NCBI RefSeq assembly: GCF_031460495.1
Contig: NZ_JAVKTS010000004.1
Location: 186,001 to 250,000, forward strand
DNA length: 64,000 bases
Origin: Tissierella sp.
Lineage (GTDB): Bacteria; Bacillota; Clostridia; Tissierellales; Tissierellaceae
Direction of reading: 5' to 3'
The notes under the pieces were generated by a model. The model saw only the letters and a list, made by a program, of their open reading frames with translations. It had not been told where the DNA came from and did no database searches. Every line of letters starts with the position of its first letter. The stretch's first letter is position 1. Position numbers and translations under genes: made by a program. This document shows positions 52,672 through 61,730 of the stretch, piece by piece.

Positions 52672-53565
52672 ATGAAGAGGTTTAAAAAAGTATATATAGA
52701 AATAACTAATGTATGTAATCTTCAATGTGAATTTTGCCCTAAGACAGCTAGGAAAGCTAAATTTATGACCATAGAGGAATTCAATTATATTTTAGATCAA
52801 GTAAAAGAATTTACAGATCATATTTATTTTCATGTAAAAGGTGAACCCCTTGTACATCCTAGAATAGGTGAATTTTTAGATATTGCCCATGATAAAGAAC
52901 TTAAAGTAAATATAACTACCAATGGGACACTAATTAACGAAGTAAAGGAAAAATTAATAAACAAGCCTGCATTGAGACAAATTAACATATCTTTACATAG
53001 CTTTGATGGAAACAAGGGAATGGAAGATAAAAGTGGTTATTTAGATAATATTTTTAGATTTATTAGGGAATCTAGAGACTCAAAGGTGGACAAGGATATA
53101 GAGTTGCTGATAATTGCCCTTAGACTTTGGAACTTGTCTAAGGATGATTTGATTAATAAAGAACCTAGTAAAAATAGGGAAATCCTAAATAGAATTGAAG
53201 CTGAGTTCAATTTAGAATTTGATATAGAGGATAAAATAAATCTAGAAAGAGGAATTAGGATAGGAGAGAAGATATATTTAAACCACGAATCAGAGTTCGT
53301 ATGGCCAGATTTAAATAATGAGATATTTGAGGATGAAGGATTTTGCTATGGATTAAGAGATCAAATTGGTATTCTAGTAGATGGTACTGTGATTCCATGT
53401 TGCTTAGATGGTGAAGGGAAGTTAGACTTAGGAAATATATTTGAAACTATGTTCTCTGAAATAATAGCTGGAAAACGGGCAAAAAAAATTTATGATGGAT
53501 TTTCTAGAAGAATAATAGTTGAAGAAATGTGTAAAAGGTGTGGTTTTAGAACTAAGATTAATTAG
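52672..53565 (+). CDS. Radical SAM protein with C-terminal SPASM-type cysteines
   Basis: A 297-aa radical SAM enzyme. The SAM-binding [4Fe-4S] motif is CNLQCEFC (CxxxCxxC) near residue 17, followed by HVKGEPLVHP and TTNGTLI, both conserved. The C-terminus holds CCLDGEG and CKRCGFR, the pattern of an auxiliary SPASM/twitch cluster. Such proteins include peptide-modifying maturases, but no small substrate peptide gene was found next to it. ATG 52672 has a GAGGA site; an in-frame GTG five codons earlier is less likely. Confidence 0.85.
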   Translation: MKRFKKVYIEITNVCNLQCEFCPKTARKAKFMTIEEFNYILDQVKEFTDHIYFHVKGEPLVHPRIGEFLDIAHDKELKVNITTNGTLINEVKEKLINKPALRQINISLHSFDGNKGMEDKSGYLDNIFRFIRESRDSKVDKDIELLIIALRLWNLSKDDLINKEPSKNREILNRIEAEFNLEFDIEDKINLERGIRIGEKIYLNHESEFVWPDLNNEIFEDEGFCYGLRDQIGILVDGTVIPCCLDGEGKLDLGNIFETMFSEIIAGKRAKKIYDGFSRRIIVEEMCKRCGFRTKIN

Positions 53566-53605
53566 TGACAAAAAGTCAAGGGTTTAATTGTTTTGTGAGA
53601 TATTG

Positions 53606-53652
53606 ACACTATATGTAGAGGTTTGATAGAATGGATTAACAATATGTAGAGT
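53606..53652 (+). promoter_or_regulatory. Paired NrdR-like boxes upstream of nrdD
   Basis: ACACTATATGTAGAGG at 53606-53621 and TAACAATATGTAGAGT at 53637-53652 match each other at 12 of 16 positions and lie exactly 31 bp apart. NrdR boxes (consensus near ACACTATATATAGTGT) normally occur as such pairs about three helical turns apart in front of ribonucleotide reductase genes. Confidence 0.8.
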
Positions 53653-53675
53653 TATTTGTGCAAGGAGGCTAATTA

Positions 53676-56003
53676 ATGATTACAAAAGTTAAGAAAAGAG
53701 ATGGTAGGGAAGTACCTTTTAATATTGAGAAGATTTCTAATGCTATATTTAAAGCTGCTCAAGCGGCTGGTGGGCAGGATTATAAAATATCCATGGCATT
53801 AGCAGAAAAAGTTATAATGCTTACTGATGGAAAATTTCAGGGTAAAATTCCTGGAGTAGAGGATTTGCAGGATATGGTTGAGAAAGTTCTTATAGAATCA
53901 GGACATGCTAAGACTGCTAAAGAGTACATATTATATAGGGCAGAAAGAAACAGAGTACGAGAAATGGATACTCGACTTATGAAGGTATTCGAAGATTTGA
54001 CATTTAAAGAAGCTAAAGATGTGGATATTAAAAGGGAGAATGCAAATATTGATGGAGATACTGCCATGGGAACTATGCTTAAATATGGTTCGGAATCTGC
54101 AAAGCAATTTTACGATTTATTTGTACTAAATCCTGAACATTCAAAAGCTCATAAGGCTGGTGATATTCATATACATGATTTGGATTTTTTGACTTTGACT
54201 ACTACTTGTTGTCAAATAGATATTGTTGAGTTATTTAAAAATGGATTTAGTACGGGACATGGTTTTTTAAGGGAACCAAATGATATACATTCATATTCGG
54301 CTTTAGCTTGTATTGCTATTCAATCAAATCAGAATGATCAACATGGTGGTCAATCCATACCAAATTTTGATTTTGGAATGGCGCCAGGAGTTAGAAAGAC
54401 TTATATAAAACAATATAGACAGAACTTAAGAAAAGCTATTGAGTTATTAGTTGAAGATATAGATTTAGATGATAATTTAGAAAATGTTTTTAAGATTTTA
54501 GAAGAAGAATATAATTTAGTACCTACATTATGTGATAGTGAAGAATATAAGGTGAAAGAGGCTGAATATTTAACAGAACTATTAAATGATAATAAAATGA
54601 TTGGAAAGATACAGAAATTTGCTGAGAAGAACAGCTATAAAGATACAGATAAAAGAACTTTTCAAGCTATGGAGGCTTTGATCCATAATTTAAATACTAT
54701 GCATTCTAGAGCCGGAGCACAAATTCCATTTAGCTCTATAAATTATGGAACTGATACATCTGTAGAAGGTAGAATGGTAATTAAAAATTTGCTTTTATCT
54801 TCGGAGCAGGGACTTGGAAATGGTGAAACTCCAATATTTCCTATTCAAATTTTCAAAGTTAAAGAGGGAATTAATTATAATAAAGATGATATAAACTATG
54901 ATTTATTCAAGTTATCATGCAAAGTAAGCGCAAAAAGATTGTTTCCTAACTTCTCATTTATTGATGCTCCATTTAACATTAAATACTACAAAGAAGGTAA
55001 ACCAGAAACGGAGGTTGCCTACATGGGATGTAGAACTAGAGTAATTGGAAATGTCTATGATCCTTCCCGAGAAATAGTAAATGGAAGAGGAAATCTAAGT
55101 TTTACAACAATCAATTTGCCTAGGTTAGGTATTAGAAACAAAGGGAATATCAATGGATTCTATAAGGAATTAGATGAAACTATTAATTTAGTCATTGAAC
55201 AATTGATAGAGAGATTTGAGATTCAGGCTAGCAAGAAAGTAAACAATTATCCATTTTTAATGGGACAAGGTATTTGGATGGATTCAGATAAATTATCTAG
55301 AGATGAAGAGATTAGAGAAGTATTAAAACATGGTACATTATCAATTGGATTTATAGGTTTGGCGGAATGTTTAAAAGCTTTAATAGGAATGCATCATGGC
55401 GAAAGTACAGAAGCACAAAATCTTGGAAAAGCAATTGTTAAACATATGAGAGATAGAATGGATGATATTAGTAAACAATACAAAATGAATTTTACTTTAA
55501 TAGCAACTCCAGCAGAAGGTACTGCTGGTAGATTTATAAAAATAGATAGAGAAGTATTTGGAGATATTGAGGACATTACTACAAAGGAATATTATACTAA
55601 TAGTTTTCATGTCCCTGTTTATCATAAGATTAGAGCTATAGATAAAATTAATATTGAAGCACCTTACCATGAGTTAACAAATGCTGGACATATAACCTAT
55701 GTAGAATTAGATGGGGATCCATTGCAAAATATTGAAGCTTTTGAAAAAATAGTTAGAGCTATGAAGGAAGCTGGAATTGGATACGGCTCAATTAATCACC
55801 CTGTAGATAGAGATCCAGTATGTGGTTATACAGGAGTAATTGGAGACGTATGTCCCCAATGTGGAAGGAAAGAAGGAAATATAAAATTTGAAAGAATTCG
55901 TCGTATTACTGGATATTTAGTAGGTACTCTAGATAGATTCAACGATGCTAAAAAGGCAGAGGAAAGAGATAGAGTAAAACATTTCTCTTGTACTAACAAA
56001 TAG
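53676..56003 (+). CDS. nrdD: Anaerobic ribonucleoside-triphosphate reductase
   Basis: A 775-aa class III reductase that makes deoxynucleotides without oxygen. An N-terminal ATP-cone occupies residues 1-95 (VKKRDGREVPFNIEKISNAI). The catalytic barrel follows. Near the C-terminus four cysteines in CGYTGVIGDVCPQCG form the zinc site, and RRITGYLVGTLDRFNDAK carries the glycyl radical glycine. Length is normal. Expression is probably repressed by NrdR through the paired boxes. The activase nrdG follows after 10 bp. Confidence 0.96.
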   Translation: MITKVKKRDGREVPFNIEKISNAIFKAAQAAGGQDYKISMALAEKVIMLTDGKFQGKIPGVEDLQDMVEKVLIESGHAKTAKEYILYRAERNRVREMDTRLMKVFEDLTFKEAKDVDIKRENANIDGDTAMGTMLKYGSESAKQFYDLFVLNPEHSKAHKAGDIHIHDLDFLTLTTTCCQIDIVELFKNGFSTGHGFLREPNDIHSYSALACIAIQSNQNDQHGGQSIPNFDFGMAPGVRKTYIKQYRQNLRKAIELLVEDIDLDDNLENVFKILEEEYNLVPTLCDSEEYKVKEAEYLTELLNDNKMIGKIQKFAEKNSYKDTDKRTFQAMEALIHNLNTMHSRAGAQIPFSSINYGTDTSVEGRMVIKNLLLSSEQGLGNGETPIFPIQIFKVKEGINYNKDDINYDLFKLSCKVSAKRLFPNFSFIDAPFNIKYYKEGKPETEVAYMGCRTRVIGNVYDPSREIVNGRGNLSFTTINLPRLGIRNKGNINGFYKELDETINLVIEQLIERFEIQASKKVNNYPFLMGQGIWMDSDKLSRDEEIREVLKHGTLSIGFIGLAECLKALIGMHHGESTEAQNLGKAIVKHMRDRMDDISKQYKMNFTLIATPAEGTAGRFIKIDREVFGDIEDITTKEYYTNSFHVPVYHKIRAIDKINIEAPYHELTNAGHITYVELDGDPLQNIEAFEKIVRAMKEAGIGYGSINHPVDRDPVCGYTGVIGDVCPQCGRKEGNIKFERIRRITGYLVGTLDRFNDAKKAEERDRVKHFSCTNK

Positions 56004-56013
56004 GTATGAAACT

Positions 56014-56484
56014 ATGGAAGAAATAAGAATAGCAGGTATAGAAGAAGAATCTATTGTAGATGGACCAGGTATTAGAATGGTAATATTTACACAGGGATGT
56101 AATCACAACTGTCCCGAATGTCATAATCCTGAGACCCATTCTTTTCGTGGGGGAAAGCTAATTGATATAGACGATATCATTAATATGATTAAGCAAAACC
56201 CCTTGCTAGATGGAATTACTCTTAGTGGGGGAGAGCCATTTGAACAAGCTTATGAATGTAGTGTTTTGGCAATGAAGGTAAAGAAATTAGGCTTAAATGT
56301 GGTTACTTATACAGGATATAGATTTGAAGAGATATTAGCTAGTGATAAATTTAGATCTTTACTATTTCAGACAGATATCTTAATAGATGGAAAATTTGAT
56401 ATAGCAGAGAAATCTTTAATGTTACAATTTAGGGGATCTAAAAATCAAAGAATAATAGATGTAAAAAAATATTTAGGTAAGTAG
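56014..56484 (+). CDS. nrdG: Anaerobic ribonucleotide reductase activating protein
   Basis: A 156-aa radical SAM activase that generates the glycyl radical on NrdD. The cluster motif is CNHNCPECHN, and SIVDGPGIRMVIFTQG and LSGGEPFEQ are conserved family features. It follows nrdD by 10 bp in the same operon. Length is typical for NrdG. Confidence 0.95.
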   Translation: MEEIRIAGIEEESIVDGPGIRMVIFTQGCNHNCPECHNPETHSFRGGKLIDIDDIINMIKQNPLLDGITLSGGEPFEQAYECSVLAMKVKKLGLNVVTYTGYRFEEILASDKFRSLLFQTDILIDGKFDIAEKSLMLQFRGSKNQRIIDVKKYLGK

Positions 56485-56498
56485 GGGTGAAATAATTT

Positions 56499-56996
56499 AT
56501 GTTTAAATTAGATGCTATTAAAAACATGAATCAAGAAGAACGACTTAAATATATGCTAATACTTTTGAAAGGCCAAATTAGTTCTGAACAAGATAGTTTA
56601 GCTAATATTTCAAATGTAACAGGCATAATAATGGCCTGCGTGGATAGAATAAATTGGGCAGGGTTTTATATTCTAAGAGATAATGAATTGGTTCTAGGGC
56701 CATTTCAGGGGTTGCCAGCTTGTAATAGGATTGCCATTGGCAAAGGTGTTTGTGGTACAGCTGTAGAATCTAGAGAGGTGCAATTAGTAGCAGATGTACA
56801 TTTGTTTCCAGGTCATATAGCATGTGATGATGCATCGAATTCAGAATTAGTTATTCCAATAATTAAGGATAATAAGGTTTATGGAGTTCTAGATTTAGAC
56901 AGTCCTATAAAGAATAGATTTACCGAATTAGAAAAAGGTTATTTTATAAAGCTTGTAGATATATTAAATGAGTATATAGATTGGGAAAACATCTAG
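56499..56996 (+). CDS. Free methionine-R-sulfoxide reductase (GAF domain)
   Basis: A 165-aa single GAF-domain protein matching the fRMsr family. The diagnostic segment ACNRIAIGKGVCG, then VADVHLFPGHIACDD and SELVIPI, holds the three cysteines that carry out the reaction. With msrA 4 kb upstream it would cover free methionine R-sulfoxide and protein-bound S-sulfoxide. It follows nrdG by 14 bp and may be transcribed with it. Confidence 0.9.
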   Translation: MFKLDAIKNMNQEERLKYMLILLKGQISSEQDSLANISNVTGIIMACVDRINWAGFYILRDNELVLGPFQGLPACNRIAIGKGVCGTAVESREVQLVADVHLFPGHIACDDASNSELVIPIIKDNKVYGVLDLDSPIKNRFTELEKGYFIKLVDILNEYIDWENI

Positions 56997-57001
56997 TCCT
57001 T

Positions 57002-57025
57002 ATTAATATCAATACTGATATTAAT
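57002..57025. repeat. Palindrome after the fRMsr gene
   Basis: ATTAATATCA and TGATATTAAT form a perfect 10-bp inverted repeat around ATAC. It is not followed by a T run, so it is weak as a terminator; an operator for the following dipeptidase gene is possible. Confidence 0.4.
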
Positions 57026-57086
57026 GTATAACAATTTGAGTTAAATTAAAAATAGATAGGAATAAATAATTGAAAGGATGATAATA

Positions 57087-58541
57087 ATGGGAATATTGGA
57101 TGGAATTAGACCAGAAAGAGTAATGTATTACTTTGAGGAAATATCTAAAATACCTAGATGTTCATACGATGAAAAGAGGATTAGCGATTATTTGGTTGAA
57201 GTTGGAAAGAACCTAGGTTTAGAGGTAATACAAGATGAAGCCCTAAATGTAATCATCAAGAAGCTAGCATATAAAGGTTATGAAAATAGTCCAATTATTG
57301 TACTACAAGGACATATGGATATGGTAGGAGAAAAAACTGATGACTCAGATCACGATTTTTCCAAAGATCCAATTAAGCTTGAGATTGAAGGAGACAATAT
57401 ATTAGCAAGGGTAACAACATTAGGAGCAGATAACGGAATTGCAGTTGCCATGTGTTTGGCATTACTAGAGTCCAAGGATATACCTCATCCAAGGCTAGAA
57501 GTCTTAGTTACATCTAATGAGGAATCAGGCATGTCTGGAGCAGATGCTTTAGATATAAAAAATATAGATGGTAGGATTCTAATAAATATCGACTCCGAAG
57601 AAGAAGGTAAGATACTTGTTAGTTGTGCGGGAGGAGAGAGAAATATTATTACTATTCCAATTAATTGGAGTGAAATATCTAAAGGAAAAGATGCCTATGA
57701 GATTATTGTTGCAGGATTACAAGGTGGACATTCAGGTATGGAAATCAATAAATATAGAGGAAATTCCAACAAAATATTAGCTAGAGTACTTCATAGAATA
57801 AATATGGATACAGATATGGATTTATCTTTTATAGAAGGTGGATCTAAATCCAATGCTATACCTAGATATGCTAAAGCAATTATTTCTCTTTCAAATGATA
57901 AAGTTGAAGTGGTCAAAGATACTGTTTCAAAGATAGAAAATGAATTAAAAGCTGAGTTAGCTTCTTCTGATAAGGGTATTGAATTGATTTTTAAAAAATC
58001 TGAAGAAAAAATAAATAGAGTTTTTCATAAAGACATTATGATGAAAATTATTACTGCTTTAATGATATTGCCAAATGGGGTTCAAACTATGAGTATGGAC
58101 ATAGAAGGGTTGGTTGAGAGTTCTAATAATGTTGGTGTAGTTAAAACTACAGAAGATGGAGTAACCATTGAGTCTGCCATGAGATCATCCGTAGGAACAT
58201 TAAAATCCTATATTTCAGATCAGATAAGGATAATTGCAGAAAACATAGGTGCTAAATGGATGAGTTCTTCTTCATATCCAGCTTGGGAATATAACAGAGA
58301 TTCCTATATAAGAGAAGTTTTCAAAAAATCATATAAAGAAATTTCTGGGGAAGAAATAAAGATTGCAGCTATTCATGCAGGACTTGAGTGTGGACTATTT
58401 AAAGAGAAGTTTGGTGAAATGGATATGGTATCATTTGGACCAAATATGCATGGGGTTCATGCGCCTGGGGAGAAACTTAGTATATCTTCAACTGAAAGAA
58501 CTTATGAGTTATTACTAAAAGTCTTGGAAAAAATAAAATAA
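57087..58541 (+). CDS. pepD: Aminoacyl-histidine dipeptidase (PepD, M20)
   Basis: A 484-aa zinc dipeptidase of the M20 family with broad Xaa-His and other dipeptide activity. Metal and catalytic motifs are GHMDMVGEK near residue 77, LGADNGIAVAM near residue 116 and TSNEESGMSGA with the catalytic glutamates near residue 147. The C-terminus HAGLECGLFKEKF and GPNMHGVHAPGE is characteristic of PepD. ATG at 57087 is 8 nt after AAAGGA. It probably feeds peptide-derived amino acids into fermentation. Confidence 0.93.
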   Translation: MGILDGIRPERVMYYFEEISKIPRCSYDEKRISDYLVEVGKNLGLEVIQDEALNVIIKKLAYKGYENSPIIVLQGHMDMVGEKTDDSDHDFSKDPIKLEIEGDNILARVTTLGADNGIAVAMCLALLESKDIPHPRLEVLVTSNEESGMSGADALDIKNIDGRILINIDSEEEGKILVSCAGGERNIITIPINWSEISKGKDAYEIIVAGLQGGHSGMEINKYRGNSNKILARVLHRINMDTDMDLSFIEGGSKSNAIPRYAKAIISLSNDKVEVVKDTVSKIENELKAELASSDKGIELIFKKSEEKINRVFHKDIMMKIITALMILPNGVQTMSMDIEGLVESSNNVGVVKTTEDGVTIESAMRSSVGTLKSYISDQIRIIAENIGAKWMSSSSYPAWEYNRDSYIREVFKKSYKEISGEEIKIAAIHAGLECGLFKEKFGEMDMVSFGPNMHGVHAPGEKLSISSTERTYELLLKVLEKIK

Positions 58542-58625
58542 TTTTAAATAACATATGTACTTCTATGGTTAAATAAGGTATTATTAGCATATAATTAATA
58601 AAATTATAGATAAAGGAGAATTGAC

Positions 58626-59033
58626 ATGGACAAGAAAAAAGATGAAACTTTTGAATACAATGATGAGCATTGTGGTGGATGTGGATGTGGAACAGATTGT
58701 GGAGAAGAACATGATCACGATCACATGATGTTTGAAGATGATGAAGATGAAATAATGTATCTTACACTTGATGATGATACTGAATTAGAGTGTACAGTTC
58801 TAGGTATATTTGAAGTTGAAGATGTTGAATACATTGCATTATTACCTATTGGAGAAGATGAAGTATTACTATACAAATATGTTCAGCTAGAGGAAGAAGA
58901 TTTTGACTTATTACCAATAGAAAATGAAGAAGAATTTGAAACTGTATCAGAAGCTTTCTATGCTCTATTTTCAGATGATGAAGATGAATTTGTTGAATAT
59001 GAAAACTATGATGTAGAAGAAGATAAGGAATAA
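58626..59033 (+). CDS. DUF1292 protein with N-terminal Cys/His-rich segment
   Basis: A 135-aa acidic protein of the DUF1292 family (ILTLDDDTELECTVLGIFEV-like core, then EYIALLPI and VLLYKYVQLEEEDFDLLPI). The N-terminal extension has GGCGCGTDCGEEHDHDH, five cysteine and histidine clusters that could bind a metal, which is not part of the DUF1292 core. AAAGGAG precedes the ATG. It is usually near tRNA or Holliday-junction genes in other Firmicutes, but here it stands alone. Confidence 0.88.
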   Translation: MDKKKDETFEYNDEHCGGCGCGTDCGEEHDHDHMMFEDDEDEIMYLTLDDDTELECTVLGIFEVEDVEYIALLPIGEDEVLLYKYVQLEEEDFDLLPIENEEEFETVSEAFYALFSDDEDEFVEYENYDVEEDKE

Positions 59034-59042
59034 TTTTGTACA

Positions 59043-59075
59043 GGCACTTTGCTATTCTAGCGAAGTGCTTTTTAC
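59043..59075 (+). terminator. Terminator after the DUF1292 gene
   Basis: GCACTTTGCTA with TAGCGAAGTGC around TTC, then TTTTT; one G-T mismatch. Confidence 0.85.
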
Positions 59076-59153
59076 AAATAATAATATAATAAAAATCAAT
59101 TGTTGATTTTCAATTAAAAAGGGTATTAGATATCTAAAGAAAGGAGGAAAAAA

Positions 59154-60107
59154 TTGAATCAAATTACTGTATATAATACCTACTCAAAGTATCTAGAAGA
59201 TAGATTTGGAGAAAAGGTATATAAATTACCTATAAGTTTACCCCTCACATGTCCAAATAGAGATGGAACTATAGGTAGTGGAGGATGTATATTTTGTGGT
59301 GAAGAAGGAGGTTCTTTTGAAAACTTACCTTCATCAATAAAAATTAAAGATCAATTGAAAAGAAATAAAGAATATATAGGGAAAAAATATAAAGCAAAAA
59401 AGTTTATTGCTTACTTCCAGAATTTTACAAACACTTATCTTCCCTTTGAGGAGTTTAAATTCGCTATAGAAGAGGTTTTAGTAGAAGACATAGTTGGCAT
59501 ATCCATATCTACAAGGCCAGATTGTATAAATGATAGATATTTAGAATATTTATCTGGTATCAAAGAAAATTACAATGTGGATATAACCATAGAGCTAGGA
59601 CTTCAAACGGTGAATTATCTGACCCTAAGCAAAATAAATAGGGGTCATACTCTAGCAGAATATATAGATGCAAGCTTGAAGATTAAAAGATATGGTTTGA
59701 GAAATTGCACCCATTTAATTCTCAATTTTCCTTGGGACAGTGAACTTGATGTTATTGAAAATGCAAAGGTAATATCTGCTTTAGGGATAGATGAGATAAA
59801 GCTTCATGCTTTATATATTGTTGAAGGAACTCAATTAGCTGAAATTTACAAATCTGGAGAATTGAGACTGATTTCTAAAGAGGAATATATGGAAAGAGTT
59901 ATTGTTTTTTTAGAATATTTAGATCCAAAAATTGTTATACAAAGAATAATTGGGAGAGCTCCAGAGGAAAACTTACTATTTGTTAATTGGAGTGAATCTT
60001 GGTGGAAAATAAGGGATGAAATTGTTTCTTTAATGGAAGCAAGAAATACCAAACAAGGTGTAAAGTTTGATTACTTAAATGGAAAAGGAATAAGAAATTT
60101 CGAATAA
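59154..60107 (+). CDS. TIGR01212-family radical SAM protein (YhcC-like)
   Basis: A 317-aa radical SAM protein. The cluster motif is CPNRDGTIGSGGCIFCGEEG, the spaced form typical of this family. GISISTRPDCIND and TIELGLQTVNYLTLSKINRG are further hallmarks, and RIIGRAPEENLLFVNW occurs near the C-terminus. Its chemical role is unknown; some relatives of this clan act on RNA or peptides. It begins with TTG behind an AAAGGAGG site. Confidence 0.9.
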   Translation: MNQITVYNTYSKYLEDRFGEKVYKLPISLPLTCPNRDGTIGSGGCIFCGEEGGSFENLPSSIKIKDQLKRNKEYIGKKYKAKKFIAYFQNFTNTYLPFEEFKFAIEEVLVEDIVGISISTRPDCINDRYLEYLSGIKENYNVDITIELGLQTVNYLTLSKINRGHTLAEYIDASLKIKRYGLRNCTHLILNFPWDSELDVIENAKVISALGIDEIKLHALYIVEGTQLAEIYKSGELRLISKEEYMERVIVFLEYLDPKIVIQRIIGRAPEENLLFVNWSESWWKIRDEIVSLMEARNTKQGVKFDYLNGKGIRNFE

Positions 60108-60186
60108 TTTTGAAAACAAAAAGGATAATTGGGTTTTATGTCGAATGTATAATATAATAAATATATGAAAGGCTAGGTGGTTGTTC

Positions 60187-60621
60187 ATGGTTAAATTCAT
60201 TTTAGGTGAGAAGGGTACTGGGAAGACAAAATGGCTTATAGACAACGCTAACAAAGATATGAAGGAGGGCAATGGAAATATTGCTTTTATTGATGTGGAT
60301 GACGACCATATATTTACACTAAATTATAATGTGAGACTAATTAATGCCATGGAATTCAATATATTAAATGTTGAATCTTTCTATGGCTTTTTGTGTGGGA
60401 TTATTGGGATGGATTATGACATAGAAAAAATTTATGTAGATAGTATTTATAAGATTATGAAGCTAGATATCGCTGATTTAGAAAAAATACTATATGATTT
60501 ATCTAAAATTGAAGAGAAATATAATATAGATTTCTTTATTAATGTTGATTATACCATGGATCAAATACCAGATGATTTAAAAGAATATTGCATAGAATTA
60601 GAAACACAATATGCAGTATAG
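60187..60621 (+). CDS. Hypothetical P-loop protein
   Basis: A 144-aa protein with an N-terminal Walker A, ILGEKGTGKTKWL, at residues 5-17. A possible second acidic strand, NIAFIDVDDDHIF, follows, and the rest is helical. No known family is recognised. A TTG at 60181 is possible, but AGGTGG is correctly spaced for the ATG at 60187. A terminator follows. It might be a small kinase or ATPase; no nearby partner was identified. Confidence 0.72.
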   Translation: MVKFILGEKGTGKTKWLIDNANKDMKEGNGNIAFIDVDDDHIFTLNYNVRLINAMEFNILNVESFYGFLCGIIGMDYDIEKIYVDSIYKIMKLDIADLEKILYDLSKIEEKYNIDFFINVDYTMDQIPDDLKEYCIELETQYAV

Positions 60622-60657
60622 AAAAAAGGCAGGATTAAAAATCCTGCCTTTTTTAAA
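60620..60657. terminator. Bidirectional terminator
   Basis: AAAAAAGGCAGGATT with AATCCTGCCTTTTTT around AAA; it serves the plus-strand P-loop gene and the convergent minus-strand DUF1540 gene. Confidence 0.92.
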
Positions 60658-60664
60658 TAATCAA

Positions 60665-60832
60665 TTAACTCATACTATCTGGTCTAAATGTGCCACAATC
60701 AGTTTGATCGGATGATTTGGCATCTCTTGGTTGTATTTCTATTTTTCCTGCTGAGCATAAATCCCCAGATTTGTAATAATGACAGCTGTTTACTACACAT
60801 TTTACTCCTTCAGTAATCTTTTCGTTATGCAT
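60665..60832 (-). CDS. DUF1540 small cysteine protein
   Basis: A 55-aa minus-strand protein: cysteines in VKCVVNSCHYYKSGDLCSAG and TDCGTF form the four-cysteine DUF1540 pattern, a likely zinc or metal-binding mini-domain. AAAGGAG is 7 nt before the ATG. Such small proteins are common in Clostridia, often in several copies, and their function is unknown. It ends at a bidirectional terminator shared with the P-loop gene. Confidence 0.9.
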   Translation of the reverse strand: MHNEKITEGVKCVVNSCHYYKSGDLCSAGKIEIQPRDAKSSDQTDCGTFRPDSMS

Positions 60833-60965
60833 GTCAATCTCCTTTCACACAAATATTTTGTTTCATGGGTTTAGTTTTACTAATTCAGAAATTATTATAC
60901 TAGAATTATTTAAATATAAATTAAAATAGTGTAAAATAAGTATATGAGAAGAGAAAGGTGATGAG

Positions 60966-61682
60966 ATGAAAGAAAGACTAGATAAGATACTTGCAAACAT
61001 GGGTTATGGAAGCAGAAAAGAAGTTAGAAGATTTATTAAAGATGGTAGAGCGAAAGTAAATGGCTCCATTATTTATGATAATGAGCTTAAAGTAAATCCA
61101 TATGAAGATGAAATATTTTTTAATGGAGAAAAGGTTTTATATAGAGAATTTATCTATTTAATGATGAATAAGCCTCAAGGATTAGTTTCTTCAACAGATG
61201 ATCCTAGAACTAGAACAGTATTAGATTTACTTTCAGAGGAATATCTAATATATAAACCATTTCCAGTTGGCAGATTAGATAAAGATACAGAGGGTTTGCT
61301 TATGATAAGTAATGATGGTAAATTAGCTCACGAACTATTATCTCCTAAAAAGGGAGTAGATAAAAAGTATTATGCTAAGATAGATGGATATGTGGAAGAT
61401 AAATTCATTGAAGCTTTTAAATCAGGAGTCATATTAGATGATGGCTACAAGACTTTACCGGCGGATTTAGAGATTATAAATGCAAATATAATTTCAGAAA
61501 TATTTTTAACTATACAAGAAGGTAAATTCCACCAAGTAAAGAGAATGTTTGAAAGTATTGGTATGAAAGTTATATTTTTAAAGAGAGTATCAATGGGACC
61601 CTTAATATTAGATGAGTCTTTAAATCTTGGAGAATATAGAGAATTAACAGAGGAAGAAATTATTTTATTAAAAAATAGATAA
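60966..61682 (+). CDS. RsuA/RluB-family pseudouridine synthase
   Basis: A 238-aa rRNA pseudouridine synthase. An S4 RNA-binding domain (RLDKILANMGYGSRKEVRRF) covers residues 3-60. The catalytic aspartate is in GRLDKDTEGLLMISNDG near residue 103, and KFHQVKRMFESIGMKV is the family C-terminal hallmark. The length suits RsuA, which modifies 16S rRNA; RluB cannot be excluded. AGGTGATGAG lies in front of the ATG. Confidence 0.92.
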   Translation: MKERLDKILANMGYGSRKEVRRFIKDGRAKVNGSIIYDNELKVNPYEDEIFFNGEKVLYREFIYLMMNKPQGLVSSTDDPRTRTVLDLLSEEYLIYKPFPVGRLDKDTEGLLMISNDGKLAHELLSPKKGVDKKYYAKIDGYVEDKFIEAFKSGVILDDGYKTLPADLEIINANIISEIFLTIQEGKFHQVKRMFESIGMKVIFLKRVSMGPLILDESLNLGEYRELTEEEIILLKNR

Positions 61683-61730
61683 AACTATGATATAATATAA
61701 TTAAATTTAAAATTAGATAGGGTGTATAAT

